DNA of 11,592 nt from a bacterium (GTDB lineage: Bacteria > Actinomycetota > Acidimicrobiia > Acidimicrobiales > Ilumatobacteraceae). Numbering within the stretch: the stretch's first letter is position 1; every line of letters begins with the position of its first letter. A program made the position numbers and the translations under genes. This document shows positions 1 to 6,379 of the stretch, one piece after another. Location: positions 1 through 11,592 of the forward strand of contig JAPOIQ010000011.1 of NCBI GenBank assembly GCA_029978815.1, given 5' to 3'. The notes under the pieces were generated by a model. It ran no database searches, was not told the DNA's origin, and saw only the letters and a program-made list of their open reading frames with translations.

Positions 1-480
1 GACGACATCGTCGAAGAAGAAGCCATCGAAGACGATCGCTCAGGCGACGACCGCACCAACGACGACTCCATCGATGAAAATGACGAAAAGGAACTCATCG
101 AAGACGAGCCGGCAGAAGAGGTCATCACCGAGATCGTCACCCCGACCCCTAACTCAGACGACATCGAGGAACTTGTTGAGAGCAACGAGCCTGCCATCGA
201 CAACGAACCAACGATCAAGACAGTCGACGAAGCACCTGCGATTGAGGAAGTAACCGAGACCGCCGCTCCCTCAATCGAGGAGGCGGCTGAAGTTGCAGCG
301 AACACTAAAGAGGCGCCATCAGCGGAGGTCGCACCCGAAGCTGCCGTCGCTGCTGACGACACAGATCACAACGCATTGCCTGCCACAGGAATGGAACTCT
401 CCCTTGCATTCCTTGGCTTGGGACTAGCCGGCCTCGGGGGGACGCTCCTCGCCGCACGCCGTCGCTTGACGATCATCTGA
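1..480 (+). CDS. LPXTG-anchored acidic surface protein, C-terminal fragment
   Basis: The frame is open from the first base of the window and ends at TGA 478-480, so only the last 159 residues are visible and the N-terminus lies upstream. Residues 1-120 are very rich in Asp and Glu with scattered Pro, Thr and Ala, in loose repeats such as PAIDNEP and PAIEEVTE. This looks like a disordered, negatively charged stalk or wall-spanning region. The end is a textbook sortase sorting signal: LPATG at residues 126-130, a hydrophobic segment at about 132-152, then RRR at 153-155 and a short tail. Sortases cleave between T and G and attach the protein to the cell wall. The function of the missing ectodomain cannot be told. 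A hairpin terminator follows, so the gene is probably unrelated to the metabolic genes downstream. Confidence 0.9.
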   Translation, partial: DDIVEEEAIEDDRSGDDRTNDDSIDENDEKELIEDEPAEEVITEIVTPTPNSDDIEELVESNEPAIDNEPTIKTVDEAPAIEEVTETAAPSIEEAAEVAANTKEAPSAEVAPEAAVAADDTDHNALPATGMELSLAFLGLGLAGLGGTLLAARRRLTII

Positions 481-499
481 TCTCACCCAATGCGTTCAC

Positions 500-549
500 A
501 GCGCCCCCTTTCGACGAGACTTGCGTTGAGAGGGGGCGCTCTTTCGTTC
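500..549 (+). terminator. Rho-independent-type hairpin terminator
   Basis: The arm AGCGCCCCCT (500-509) is perfectly complementary to AGGGGGCGCT (531-540). The stem can extend inward through 510-516/524-530 with two G-U wobbles, giving about 17 pairs and a 7-nt loop. A T-enriched run, CTTTCGTT, follows. It begins 20 nt after the stop of the LPATG protein and so probably ends that transcript. It stops only about 20-30 nt before the start of the next gene. Confidence 0.8.
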
Positions 550-568
550 CCTGGTTGAGGAGCACGAT

Positions 569-1405
569 ATGTACGAAACCATCATCTACGAAGTCGACAA
601 TCCGGTTGCAACGATCACCTTGAATCGGCCCGAAGCAATGAATGCGTGGACAAACCGCATGGATCATGAAATCCGTGACGCTGTATCCAAAGCAAGCGCT
701 GATCCAGCAGTTGTCGGCATCATCATCACCGGTGCAGGTCGTGCGTTCTGCGCAGGTGCCGACATGAAGCTGCTGTCGAATATTTCGTCAGGAAGCGAAT
801 CAAGTAACGACGCCGGCTCGGCTGTTGCAGATGGCGAAGCTGCTGCAGATTCGAACGGCGACTTTGACGGTCGGTTCCCATTTCTCATGACAACTCCCAA
901 GCCCATCATCGCAGCCATCAACGGAGCAGTTGCCGGGATGGCATTCCCGTTCAGCCTCTGCTGTGACCTACGTGTCGGAACGGAAAAGTCACTCTTCCTG
1001 ACCGCATTCGCACAACGCGGCCTCATTGCCGAGTGGGGCCTGAGTTGGCTACTTCCAAAACTCGTTGGACCCTCGGTAGCGCTTGACCTCCTGATGTCGT
1101 CGCGGCGGGTCAGTGGCGCAGAGGCGAAAGAACTCGGTTTGTTAAACCATCTCGTTGACAACCCCGATGAGCTACTTCCATGGTGTCGTAACTACATCAC
1201 TGAGTTGGCTGAAAAGTGCTCGCCAACATCAATGGCAATCATGAAGCAGCAGGTGTACGAGCACCTTCATCAAGGGATGGGAGCCGCAGAAGCAGAAGCT
1301 GCTCGCCTGATGGTCGAAAGTTTCAAGCGACCCGACTTTGCTGAGGGTGTGCAGTCATTTGTCGAGAAACGACCACCGTCGTTCTCGCGAATTGGTGACA
1401 ACTGA
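569..1405 (+). CDS. Enoyl-CoA hydratase/isomerase-family (crotonase) protein
   Basis: This is a 278-residue crotonase-fold protein of normal family length. The start is fixed by GAGGAG at 557-562, 6 nt before ATG. The oxyanion-hole segments that hold the acyl-CoA carbonyl are present: CAGADM at residues 61-66 and NGAVAG at 118-123. Aligned by eye to rat mitochondrial enoyl-CoA hydratase, the two catalytic glutamates (Glu144 and Glu164) fall on Pro127 and Phe147. A different conserved-looking acidic residue, Glu155, lies in GLIAEWG. Crotonases with an AFxxRGLIAE segment are, as I recall, common in actinobacteria and are usually annotated simply as enoyl-CoA hydratases. Residues 72-100 are a Ser/Asp/Ala-rich insertion, where many family members have a flexible loop. 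CoA-thioester chemistry is well supported, but classical hydration is doubtful; isomerisation, hydrolysis or a lyase reaction is possible. It converges on the amidase gene with a 3-nt gap. Confidence 0.88.
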   Translation: MYETIIYEVDNPVATITLNRPEAMNAWTNRMDHEIRDAVSKASADPAVVGIIITGAGRAFCAGADMKLLSNISSGSESSNDAGSAVADGEAAADSNGDFDGRFPFLMTTPKPIIAAINGAVAGMAFPFSLCCDLRVGTEKSLFLTAFAQRGLIAEWGLSWLLPKLVGPSVALDLLMSSRRVSGAEAKELGLLNHLVDNPDELLPWCRNYITELAEKCSPTSMAIMKQQVYEHLHQGMGAAEAEAARLMVESFKRPDFAEGVQSFVEKRPPSFSRIGDN

Positions 1406-1408
1406 TCT

Positions 1409-2860
1409 TTAGGCCATTCCCACATTGAGGTCGTCGATAAGACGTTCATAGGCGGCCGAAATATTCAGCACATTCACATCAGCCAGTGGTGCACCGATGA
1501 GCTGAATGCCAGCAGGCAGGCCACTTTCTGAGAATCCTGCCGGCATCGAGATCGCCGGCAAACCGGCATACGTCGCGTAAATCGTGCATTCCATCCAACG
1601 GTGGTACGTGTCCATCGCCCGGCCGTTGACCTCCTGCGGCCATCTCATCTCGATGTCGAATGGCCACATTTGAGCTGTAGGTAGCGCGAGAACATCAAAG
1701 GCGCCTCCACCCGAGGTGAACATCGAAGTGATTCGTTCGTAATACGACGTACGTGTAACTGCGGCTCGCTTGAGATCAAGCGCCGTCAACGACATGCCTG
1801 ACTCTGCCTCCCAACGGACCTCCGCCTTTACTTGGGCTGCAGTCGCCTCACGCTGCAAGAGTGAACCGTATGTCGCTGCGTTGTACGCATGTCGGTTATG
1901 GAGCCATGATGTCCAGAGAGCATCAAGGTCAACGTTGAGCGTTGCGGACTCGACAATTGCCCCATCATCGGCCATACGTCGCAGGGCTGACTCGCAGGTC
2001 TCCAGAACCCCTGGCTCGGTTGCGAGATGTCCGCCGAGGTCACCGAGCCAACCGATACGAACACCATTCAAATTTCCCGCAAGATGGGCTTCACAGGATT
2101 CAATCGAACCGAACTCGTCGAGCGCTCCTGCAACTGACGTCGGCACTCGACGATCCCAACCAGCTTGAGTTCCGAGCAACATCGCGACATCGAGGACTCT
2201 CCGTCCCATCGGACCTTCGGTTGCGCACAATGTTGAGTACGAGTCGGTAACAGGGTAAATCGGCACTCGGCCGAAACTTGGCCGATACCCGATGACATTG
2301 CACCACCCTGCCGGATTACGAAGCGATCCCATGAAATCACTTCCGTCAGCAACCGGCACCATTCGCGTCGCTAATGCAACCGCAGCACCTCCGCTACTTC
2401 CCCCCGCAACTTTGGTCGGGTCATACGGGTTAGCCGTTGCACCAAAAACTGGATTAAAGGTGTTCGAGCCGAGCCCAAACTCGGGCACATTTGTCTTTCC
2501 GATGATGATTGCTCCGGCCGCTCGAATTCTCGCCACCTGCAACGCGTCGTAGTCAGGAACGAATGACGTGAGCAGCGGAGAACCTTTGGTCGTTAGTAAG
2601 CCTTTCGTCTCAGCAAGGTCTTTTACGGCATGAGGAAAGCCGTGCATCCAACCGCGGGAGGTTCCTGCCGCAAGCTCGTCATCACGAACCGCTGCTTCGT
2701 TAAGAAGCTCATCGCGGGCACGTAGTGAAACAATCGCGTTAAGCGGACCGTTTCGTTCGTCGATGCGATCGAGATATGCGTCCATCACCTCTCGGCATGA
2801 GACAGACCGTTCATGAATGGCAGCTGAGAGTTCTGTCGCATCAAAATCACTGATGTTCAC
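1409..2860 (-). CDS. Amidase signature (AS) family amidohydrolase
   Basis: This 483-residue protein has the usual length of amidase-signature hydrolases, which cleave carboxamides to a free acid plus ammonia or an amine. The whole Ser-cisSer-Lys triad is visible: Lys80 in HAVKDL, cis-Ser155 in GGSSGG (153-158), and nucleophile Ser179 in DFMGSLRNPA. The 24-residue gap between the two serines is the same as in fatty acid amide hydrolase. The start is GTG at 2860-2858, and no strong ribosome binding site precedes it. There is no signal peptide, so the enzyme is probably cytoplasmic. It is the only minus-strand gene among plus-strand neighbours and diverges from the hotdog gene across about 40 nt. 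GatA, the Glu-tRNA amidotransferase subunit, is unlikely because GatB and GatC are absent and the nucleophile motif differs from the usual GTDTGGS. The substrate cannot be named. Confidence 0.9.
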   Translation of the reverse strand: MNISDFDATELSAAIHERSVSCREVMDAYLDRIDERNGPLNAIVSLRARDELLNEAAVRDDELAAGTSRGWMHGFPHAVKDLAETKGLLTTKGSPLLTSFVPDYDALQVARIRAAGAIIIGKTNVPEFGLGSNTFNPVFGATANPYDPTKVAGGSSGGAAVALATRMVPVADGSDFMGSLRNPAGWCNVIGYRPSFGRVPIYPVTDSYSTLCATEGPMGRRVLDVAMLLGTQAGWDRRVPTSVAGALDEFGSIESCEAHLAGNLNGVRIGWLGDLGGHLATEPGVLETCESALRRMADDGAIVESATLNVDLDALWTSWLHNRHAYNAATYGSLLQREATAAQVKAEVRWEAESGMSLTALDLKRAAVTRTSYYERITSMFTSGGGAFDVLALPTAQMWPFDIEMRWPQEVNGRAMDTYHRWMECTIYATYAGLPAISMPAGFSESGLPAGIQLIGAPLADVNVLNISAAYERLIDDLNVGMA

Positions 2861-2863
2861 GGC

Positions 2864-2899
2864 GACAGCATGCCACGAAGAACGTCGTGCAAAACTGTC
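2864..2899. promoter_or_regulatory. Symmetric dyad in the divergent amidase/hotdog gap (candidate operator)
   Basis: The gap between the amidase start (2860) and the hotdog gene start (2902) contains GACAG (2864-2868) and CACGA (2874-2878), mirrored by TCGTG (2885-2889) and CTGTC (2895-2899). Both pairs of arms are centred on 2881.5, with 5-nt and 6-nt spacers. A two-part dyad exactly between divergent starts is what an operator for a dimeric repressor would look like. No regulator gene is in the window. Each arm is short, so chance cannot be excluded. Confidence 0.4.
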
Positions 2900-2901
2900 A
2901 T

Positions 2902-3633
2902 ATGAGTTCAGTTGAGTACGCGTCGTGGGCGATCACCGCAACAAATCTTCCCGTGCACGCACGTAATCCGATCCACACAGACGAAGGTGGTCGCGCCGCA
3001 GGCTTCCCTGGCGCGTTAGTCGCCGGTGTCACTGTTTACGCGTATCTCTGTCACCTTCCCCTCGTCGCTCACGGAACGGCATGGGTTGAACAAGGTGGTG
3101 GTGAGGTGCGCTTCCGCCAACCCGTCTTCGATCAAGACATGGTCACAGTGAGCGCGCGCACCAACGATGGGTCACCAGTGATCGAGGCTTACACCGGTTC
3201 ACCCCAACCGCGGGCAGTGCTCCAACCAACAATGAATGCCGGCCGCGCTCCCGCTCTTCGTGAAGGTGAAGACCTTCAACCAGTCACCATTACTGTCGAC
3301 ACCCCATACGGCTCCGACTACGCAGTTCCCGCAGGTGATGATCTCGACATTTGTGCCTCAGCCGGCATCGTCCACCCCGCAGTCTGGCCCGACCTTGCAA
3401 ACCACATCATGCACGAACAACTCGCGCGAGGAAGCTGGGTTCACACTCGGTCGATCATCCGTCACCATCGAGCCGTCGCCGTGGGCAGCAAAATCACGAT
3501 CGTTCCACGAGTCATCGAGCGGTTTTTTGCCCACGGCGAGCGAGCGATCGTTGATATGCACTTCATGCAGAACGACGAGATCGTGACATCGATTGAGCAC
3601 GAGGCGATCATTGACCTCTCCGCAACGGCCTAG
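2902..3633 (+). CDS. MaoC-like double hotdog protein, putative (de)hydratase or thioesterase
   Basis: This 243-residue protein looks like two hotdog domains in tandem. The N-terminal half (about 1-90) carries NPIHTD (22-27) and AAGFPGALVAGVTVYAYL (32-49), the pattern of MaoC/(R)-enoyl-CoA hydratases. The C-terminal half (about 155-240) has a second strand-rich hotdog pattern. In PhaJ-type hydratases the catalytic pair is Asp-x4-His. Here His25 is kept but the Asp position is Ala20, so hydratase activity is uncertain and an acyl-CoA-binding or thioesterase role is possible. I chose ATG 2902; GTG 2887 in the same frame would add five residues but overlaps the dyad between the divergent genes. 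Neither has a clear ribosome binding site. The next gene follows after 69 nt on the same strand, so it probably begins the operon containing the dehydrogenase, DUF6285 and kinase genes. Confidence 0.75.
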   Translation: MSSVEYASWAITATNLPVHARNPIHTDEGGRAAGFPGALVAGVTVYAYLCHLPLVAHGTAWVEQGGGEVRFRQPVFDQDMVTVSARTNDGSPVIEAYTGSPQPRAVLQPTMNAGRAPALREGEDLQPVTITVDTPYGSDYAVPAGDDLDICASAGIVHPAVWPDLANHIMHEQLARGSWVHTRSIIRHHRAVAVGSKITIVPRVIERFFAHGERAIVDMHFMQNDEIVTSIEHEAIIDLSATA

Positions 3634-3687
3634 CTGCGACATCGCCCCGAGCCGATCGTTCGGGCCTCGCTCAGGTACGTTCAGCAC

Positions 3688-3694
3688 AAGGAGG
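3688..3694 (+). promoter_or_regulatory. Strong Shine-Dalgarno site fixing a GTG start
   Basis: AAGGAGG lies 8 nt before GTG 3703 and is the best ribosome binding site in the window. It establishes the GTG as the start of the acyl-CoA dehydrogenase. The rest of the 3634-3702 gap holds only a weak hairpin (CCCGA 3646-3650 with TCGGG 3660-3664) and no obvious promoter. This is consistent with co-transcription from the upstream hotdog gene. Confidence 0.8.
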
Positions 3695-3702
3695 CGATTG
3701 CA

Positions 3703-4992
3703 GTGAATCCACCAATTCCACATGAGATTCCCGAAGAGTTACAGCAACTCCTCGGTCAACTCGACGACTTCATCGATGCCGAAATTAGGCCGCTCGAAGA
3801 GTCGAACGACAACATCCGATTTTTTGACCACCGAAGAGAGGATGCTCGCACCGATTGGGAGCGAGGCGGTCTTCCAAATGACGAGTGGGAAGACCTCCTC
3901 CACCAGGCGAAGCGCATGGCAGACGCAGCCGGCTTCTACCGTTACCCGTTCCCTGCCGAATACGGAGGCAGTGAAGGAACGATTTACGGCATGGCCGTCA
4001 TTCGCGAGCACCTTGCGCGCCGAGGACTCGGACTCCATAACGATCTACAAAATGAACACTCCATCGTCGGCAACAACGTCGCCCTGCTATTGATGATCAA
4101 CTACGGCACAGACGAACAAAAAGCCGACTGGGTTGATGACCTCGCCGAGGGTCGTCGAGGCTTCGCATTTGGTATCACCGAACCTGAGCACGGATCTGAT
4201 GCAACTCACATGGAAACTCGCGCTGTTCGTGATGGCGACGAATGGATCATCAACGGCGAGAAGACGTGGAACACCGGCATTCACAAGGCCGACTGCGACC
4301 TCATCTTTGCAAGGACGAGCGGGAACGCTGGCGACGGTGATGGGATTACCGCATTTTTGGTGCCAACCACGTCACCTGGGTTCGACATCCTCGAATACCT
4401 GTGGACGTTCAACATGCCAACAGATCACGCACACATCAGGCTCACCGATGTTCGAGTACCTCATTCCGCGATTTTTGGCGGAGAAGGAAAAGGCCTGCAG
4501 GTCGTCCAGCATTTCTTTAATGAGAATCGAATTCGCCAAGCCGCATCAAGCCTCGGCGCAGCGCAATTCTGCATCGATGAATCAGTGAAATATGCCCGTG
4601 AGCGCAAACCGTTCGGCAAAGCGTTGTCAACAAATCAGGCAATCCAGTTTCCGCTCGTTGAGTTACAAACCCAGTGCGAAATGCTCCGGGCCCTCATCCA
4701 TAAAACTGCCTGGCTCATGGACGAGCACGGCGCGTTCAGCCAGTCAGACAAAGTTTCGATGTGTAACTACTGGGCAAACCGGCTGTGCTGCGAATCGGCT
4801 GACCGGGCAATGCAGGTTCATGGCGGAATTGGCTATAGCCGTCACAAACCGTTTGAACACATTTACCGTCACCATCGGCGCTACCGAATCACAGAGGGCG
4901 CAGAAGAGATTCAAATGCGTCGTGTTGCCGGCTACATGTTCGGGTACATGAATCAACAAGCCCCGAAGGGCGTCGCAAGCGTCAGGGGCTGA
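3703..4992 (+). CDS. Acyl-CoA dehydrogenase (ACAD10/11- or LvaC-like by context)
   Basis: This is a 429-residue FAD-dependent acyl-CoA dehydrogenase with the normal three-part fold. The first signature is at about 156-192 (FGITEPEHGSDATHMET, then WIINGEKTWNTG). The C-terminal signature QVHGGIGY is at 371-378. The catalytic base is Glu398 in RITEGAEEIQ, equivalent to Glu376 of medium-chain acyl-CoA dehydrogenase. The SDATHME segment resembles the SDATN motif I recall from ACAD10/ACAD11. The stop codon is 1 nt before the ATG of the DUF6285 gene, and the kinase overlaps that gene, so the three are almost certainly translated together. In the levulinate pathway the matching enzyme LvaC removes phosphate from a 4-phosphoacyl-CoA to give an enoyl-CoA rather than only oxidising. 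I infer that role here from gene context. An ordinary alpha,beta-dehydrogenase is the alternative. Confidence 0.93.
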   Translation: MNPPIPHEIPEELQQLLGQLDDFIDAEIRPLEESNDNIRFFDHRREDARTDWERGGLPNDEWEDLLHQAKRMADAAGFYRYPFPAEYGGSEGTIYGMAVIREHLARRGLGLHNDLQNEHSIVGNNVALLLMINYGTDEQKADWVDDLAEGRRGFAFGITEPEHGSDATHMETRAVRDGDEWIINGEKTWNTGIHKADCDLIFARTSGNAGDGDGITAFLVPTTSPGFDILEYLWTFNMPTDHAHIRLTDVRVPHSAIFGGEGKGLQVVQHFFNENRIRQAASSLGAAQFCIDESVKYARERKPFGKALSTNQAIQFPLVELQTQCEMLRALIHKTAWLMDEHGAFSQSDKVSMCNYWANRLCCESADRAMQVHGGIGYSRHKPFEHIYRHHRRYRITEGAEEIQMRRVAGYMFGYMNQQAPKGVASVRG

Positions 4993-4993
4993 C

Positions 4994-5365
4994 ATGCATC
5001 AGCCACCATCTGCGGCCGATCTCCTCCGTACCGTCGCCGAAACCCTGACCGACGATGTGGTTCCGGCGACGACAGGTCCTGCGCAGCATCAAGCTCGGGT
5101 CGCGGCAAATATTGCGGCCATCGTGGCGCGCGAACTTGAGCTGGGTCCTGCGGTTCGGGCTCACGAAGAGGAACTCTTGCGCGAGATCGGAGGAGCAGCG
5201 GTGGGCGATGCCAGTGATCTCCGGACTCAAGTTGCTACGGCCCTGCGTTCTGGTGCTGCCGATACCGATAGCGAACACAACCGCGTGAGGGCACTCCTCA
5301 CCGAAATCGTCCGTGGTGACCTCTCGATCGCGAAGCCCGGCTACGACGACTGGGATGGGGAATGA
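4994..5365 (+). CDS. DUF6285 protein, putative LvaB-like kinase partner
   Basis: This is a small 123-residue, mostly helical, soluble protein without a signal peptide or membrane segment. It matches the pattern I know for DUF6285: an opening PSAADLLRTVAETL (5-18), DDVVPATTG (20-28), and the core ARVAANIAAIVARELELG (34-51), ending near PGYDDW (115-120). Members of this family usually sit beside an aminoglycoside-phosphotransferase-like kinase and an acyl-CoA dehydrogenase, exactly as here. In the levulinate operon the comparable small protein, LvaB, is needed together with the kinase LvaA to phosphorylate 4-hydroxyvaleryl-CoA. By analogy this protein probably forms a complex with the downstream kinase. 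It starts 1 nt after the dehydrogenase stop and overlaps the kinase by 4 nt (ATGA), which indicates translational coupling. No catalytic residues are recognisable. Confidence 0.82.
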   Translation: MHQPPSAADLLRTVAETLTDDVVPATTGPAQHQARVAANIAAIVARELELGPAVRAHEEELLREIGGAAVGDASDLRTQVATALRSGAADTDSEHNRVRALLTEIVRGDLSIAKPGYDDWDGE

Positions 5366-6369
5366 CCGGCACTGCACCGAAGACTGATGCTGCGGCTCAA
5401 CTCTCGAGTTGGCTCAGCAATGCAGAGGGCACCGGGATTGTCGTCACCGACCTGAACGCCGTGTCCGCTGGAGCTCGACGGTTCAACGCCCTTTTCACTG
5501 CGTCGTCCGGAGGCACCTCAACGAGGTTCGCTCTCACGATGATTCCAACGGCGTCGATTCAGTTGCTCGACGTCGCTGATGAGGCTGCTGTTCGTCAACT
5601 CGCTGAATCGGCCGGTGTTCCGGTGCCACATATCCATCACGTCTGCACCGATGAATCGGTGTTGGGTGGACCCTTCTTCATCTCGATTGCAGTTGATGGT
5701 GAAACCGTTCCACGCCGTGTGCTTCGTCTCATCGCAGAGCATGACCGGCTTGGCTCGATCATCACCCATCAAATCGGTACGGCTCTCGCCAACCTTCACA
5801 CGATTCCAGAATCCTCCGCACCTCGTTCACTTCTGCCCGAGACAGGGCTTCCAGCGATTACTCACGCGCTCAGCCAGGTCGATCAAGGGCTTAGCGAATT
5901 ACTCACCCCATCACCAGCGTTTTCGTTCTGTGCGCGATGGCTTGAACGTAATGCCCCGGGTGAACCAAGTGCTCCGACCGTTGTGCACAGCGATGTTCGC
6001 AACGGAAACATCATCATTGGTACCGACGGGTTGCGAGCCATCCTCGACTGGGAAGGCAGTCGAATCGGCGACCGTATGGAAGATCTCGCATGGACAACCC
6101 AGCGAATGTGGCGCTTCCGCGAAGACCATCTGCCTATCGGCGGGTTTGGAACGATTGCCGACCTTCGATCGGCTTATGTCGACCATGGAGGAGAATGGGA
6201 TGAAGAGCGGTTCAGGTGGTGGCGAGTGCTGCTCACCGTTCGATGGGGTCTCGGTATGGCTGGTCAATCACGCTCACATCTCGACGGATCGTTCAAGTCG
6301 ATTGTGATGTCAGCGAGTGCGCGGCGGATGGCCGAACTCGAATTTGATGCCCTTCAACTACTTCGCTGA
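5362..6369 (+). CDS. APH/ChoK-fold phosphotransferase, putative 4-hydroxyacyl-CoA kinase (LvaA-like)
   Basis: This is a 335-residue kinase of the aminoglycoside phosphotransferase superfamily. The catalytic loop is HSDVRNGN (209-216), with Asp211 as catalytic base and Asn216 as metal ligand. The metal-binding DWE follows at 229-231. These three positions have the same spacing as Asp190, Asn195 and Asp208 of APH(3')-IIIa. The motif IGDRMEDLAW (235-244) is of the type seen in acyl-CoA-associated kinases. The N-lobe is divergent: where relatives have an LR or LRR strand, this one reads FALTMIP (56-62), so the nucleotide-contacting basic residue is not obvious. The start overlaps the DUF6285 stop (ATGA). 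Context suggests phosphorylation of a 4-hydroxyacyl-CoA before elimination by the upstream dehydrogenase. Antibiotic resistance is unlikely given this operon. The gene ends 10 nt from the convergent synthetase gene with no terminator between. Confidence 0.85.
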   Translation: MTGTAPKTDAAAQLSSWLSNAEGTGIVVTDLNAVSAGARRFNALFTASSGGTSTRFALTMIPTASIQLLDVADEAAVRQLAESAGVPVPHIHHVCTDESVLGGPFFISIAVDGETVPRRVLRLIAEHDRLGSIITHQIGTALANLHTIPESSAPRSLLPETGLPAITHALSQVDQGLSELLTPSPAFSFCARWLERNAPGEPSAPTVVHSDVRNGNIIIGTDGLRAILDWEGSRIGDRMEDLAWTTQRMWRFREDHLPIGGFGTIADLRSAYVDHGGEWDEERFRWWRVLLTVRWGLGMAGQSRSHLDGSFKSIVMSASARRMAELEFDALQLLR

Positions 6370-6379
6370 ACGCTTTACA

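Noticed and set aside
664..1161. Long open frame on the minus strand inside the crotonase gene
   Set aside because: It lies opposite strongly conserved coding sequence and its translation has no recognisable motif; it is an antisense shadow.
1409..2860. Amidase as GatA of the tRNA amidotransferase
   Set aside because: GatB and GatC are absent nearby, and the nucleophile segment reads SDFMGS rather than the GTDTGGS usual for GatA.
3646..3664. Hairpin between the hotdog and dehydrogenase genes as a terminator
   Set aside because: The stem is only 5 bp with a 9-nt loop and no T-run, which is too weak to call.
5579..6307. Open frame of about 240 codons on the plus strand inside the kinase gene
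   Set aside because: The kinase frame carries the HSD...N and DWE motifs; the other frame is Ser/Arg-rich without motifs and is a shadow.
5362..6369. Kinase as an aminoglycoside resistance gene
   Set aside because: It is translationally coupled to DUF6285 and acyl-CoA dehydrogenase genes, a metabolic context, and there are no resistance or mobile genes.
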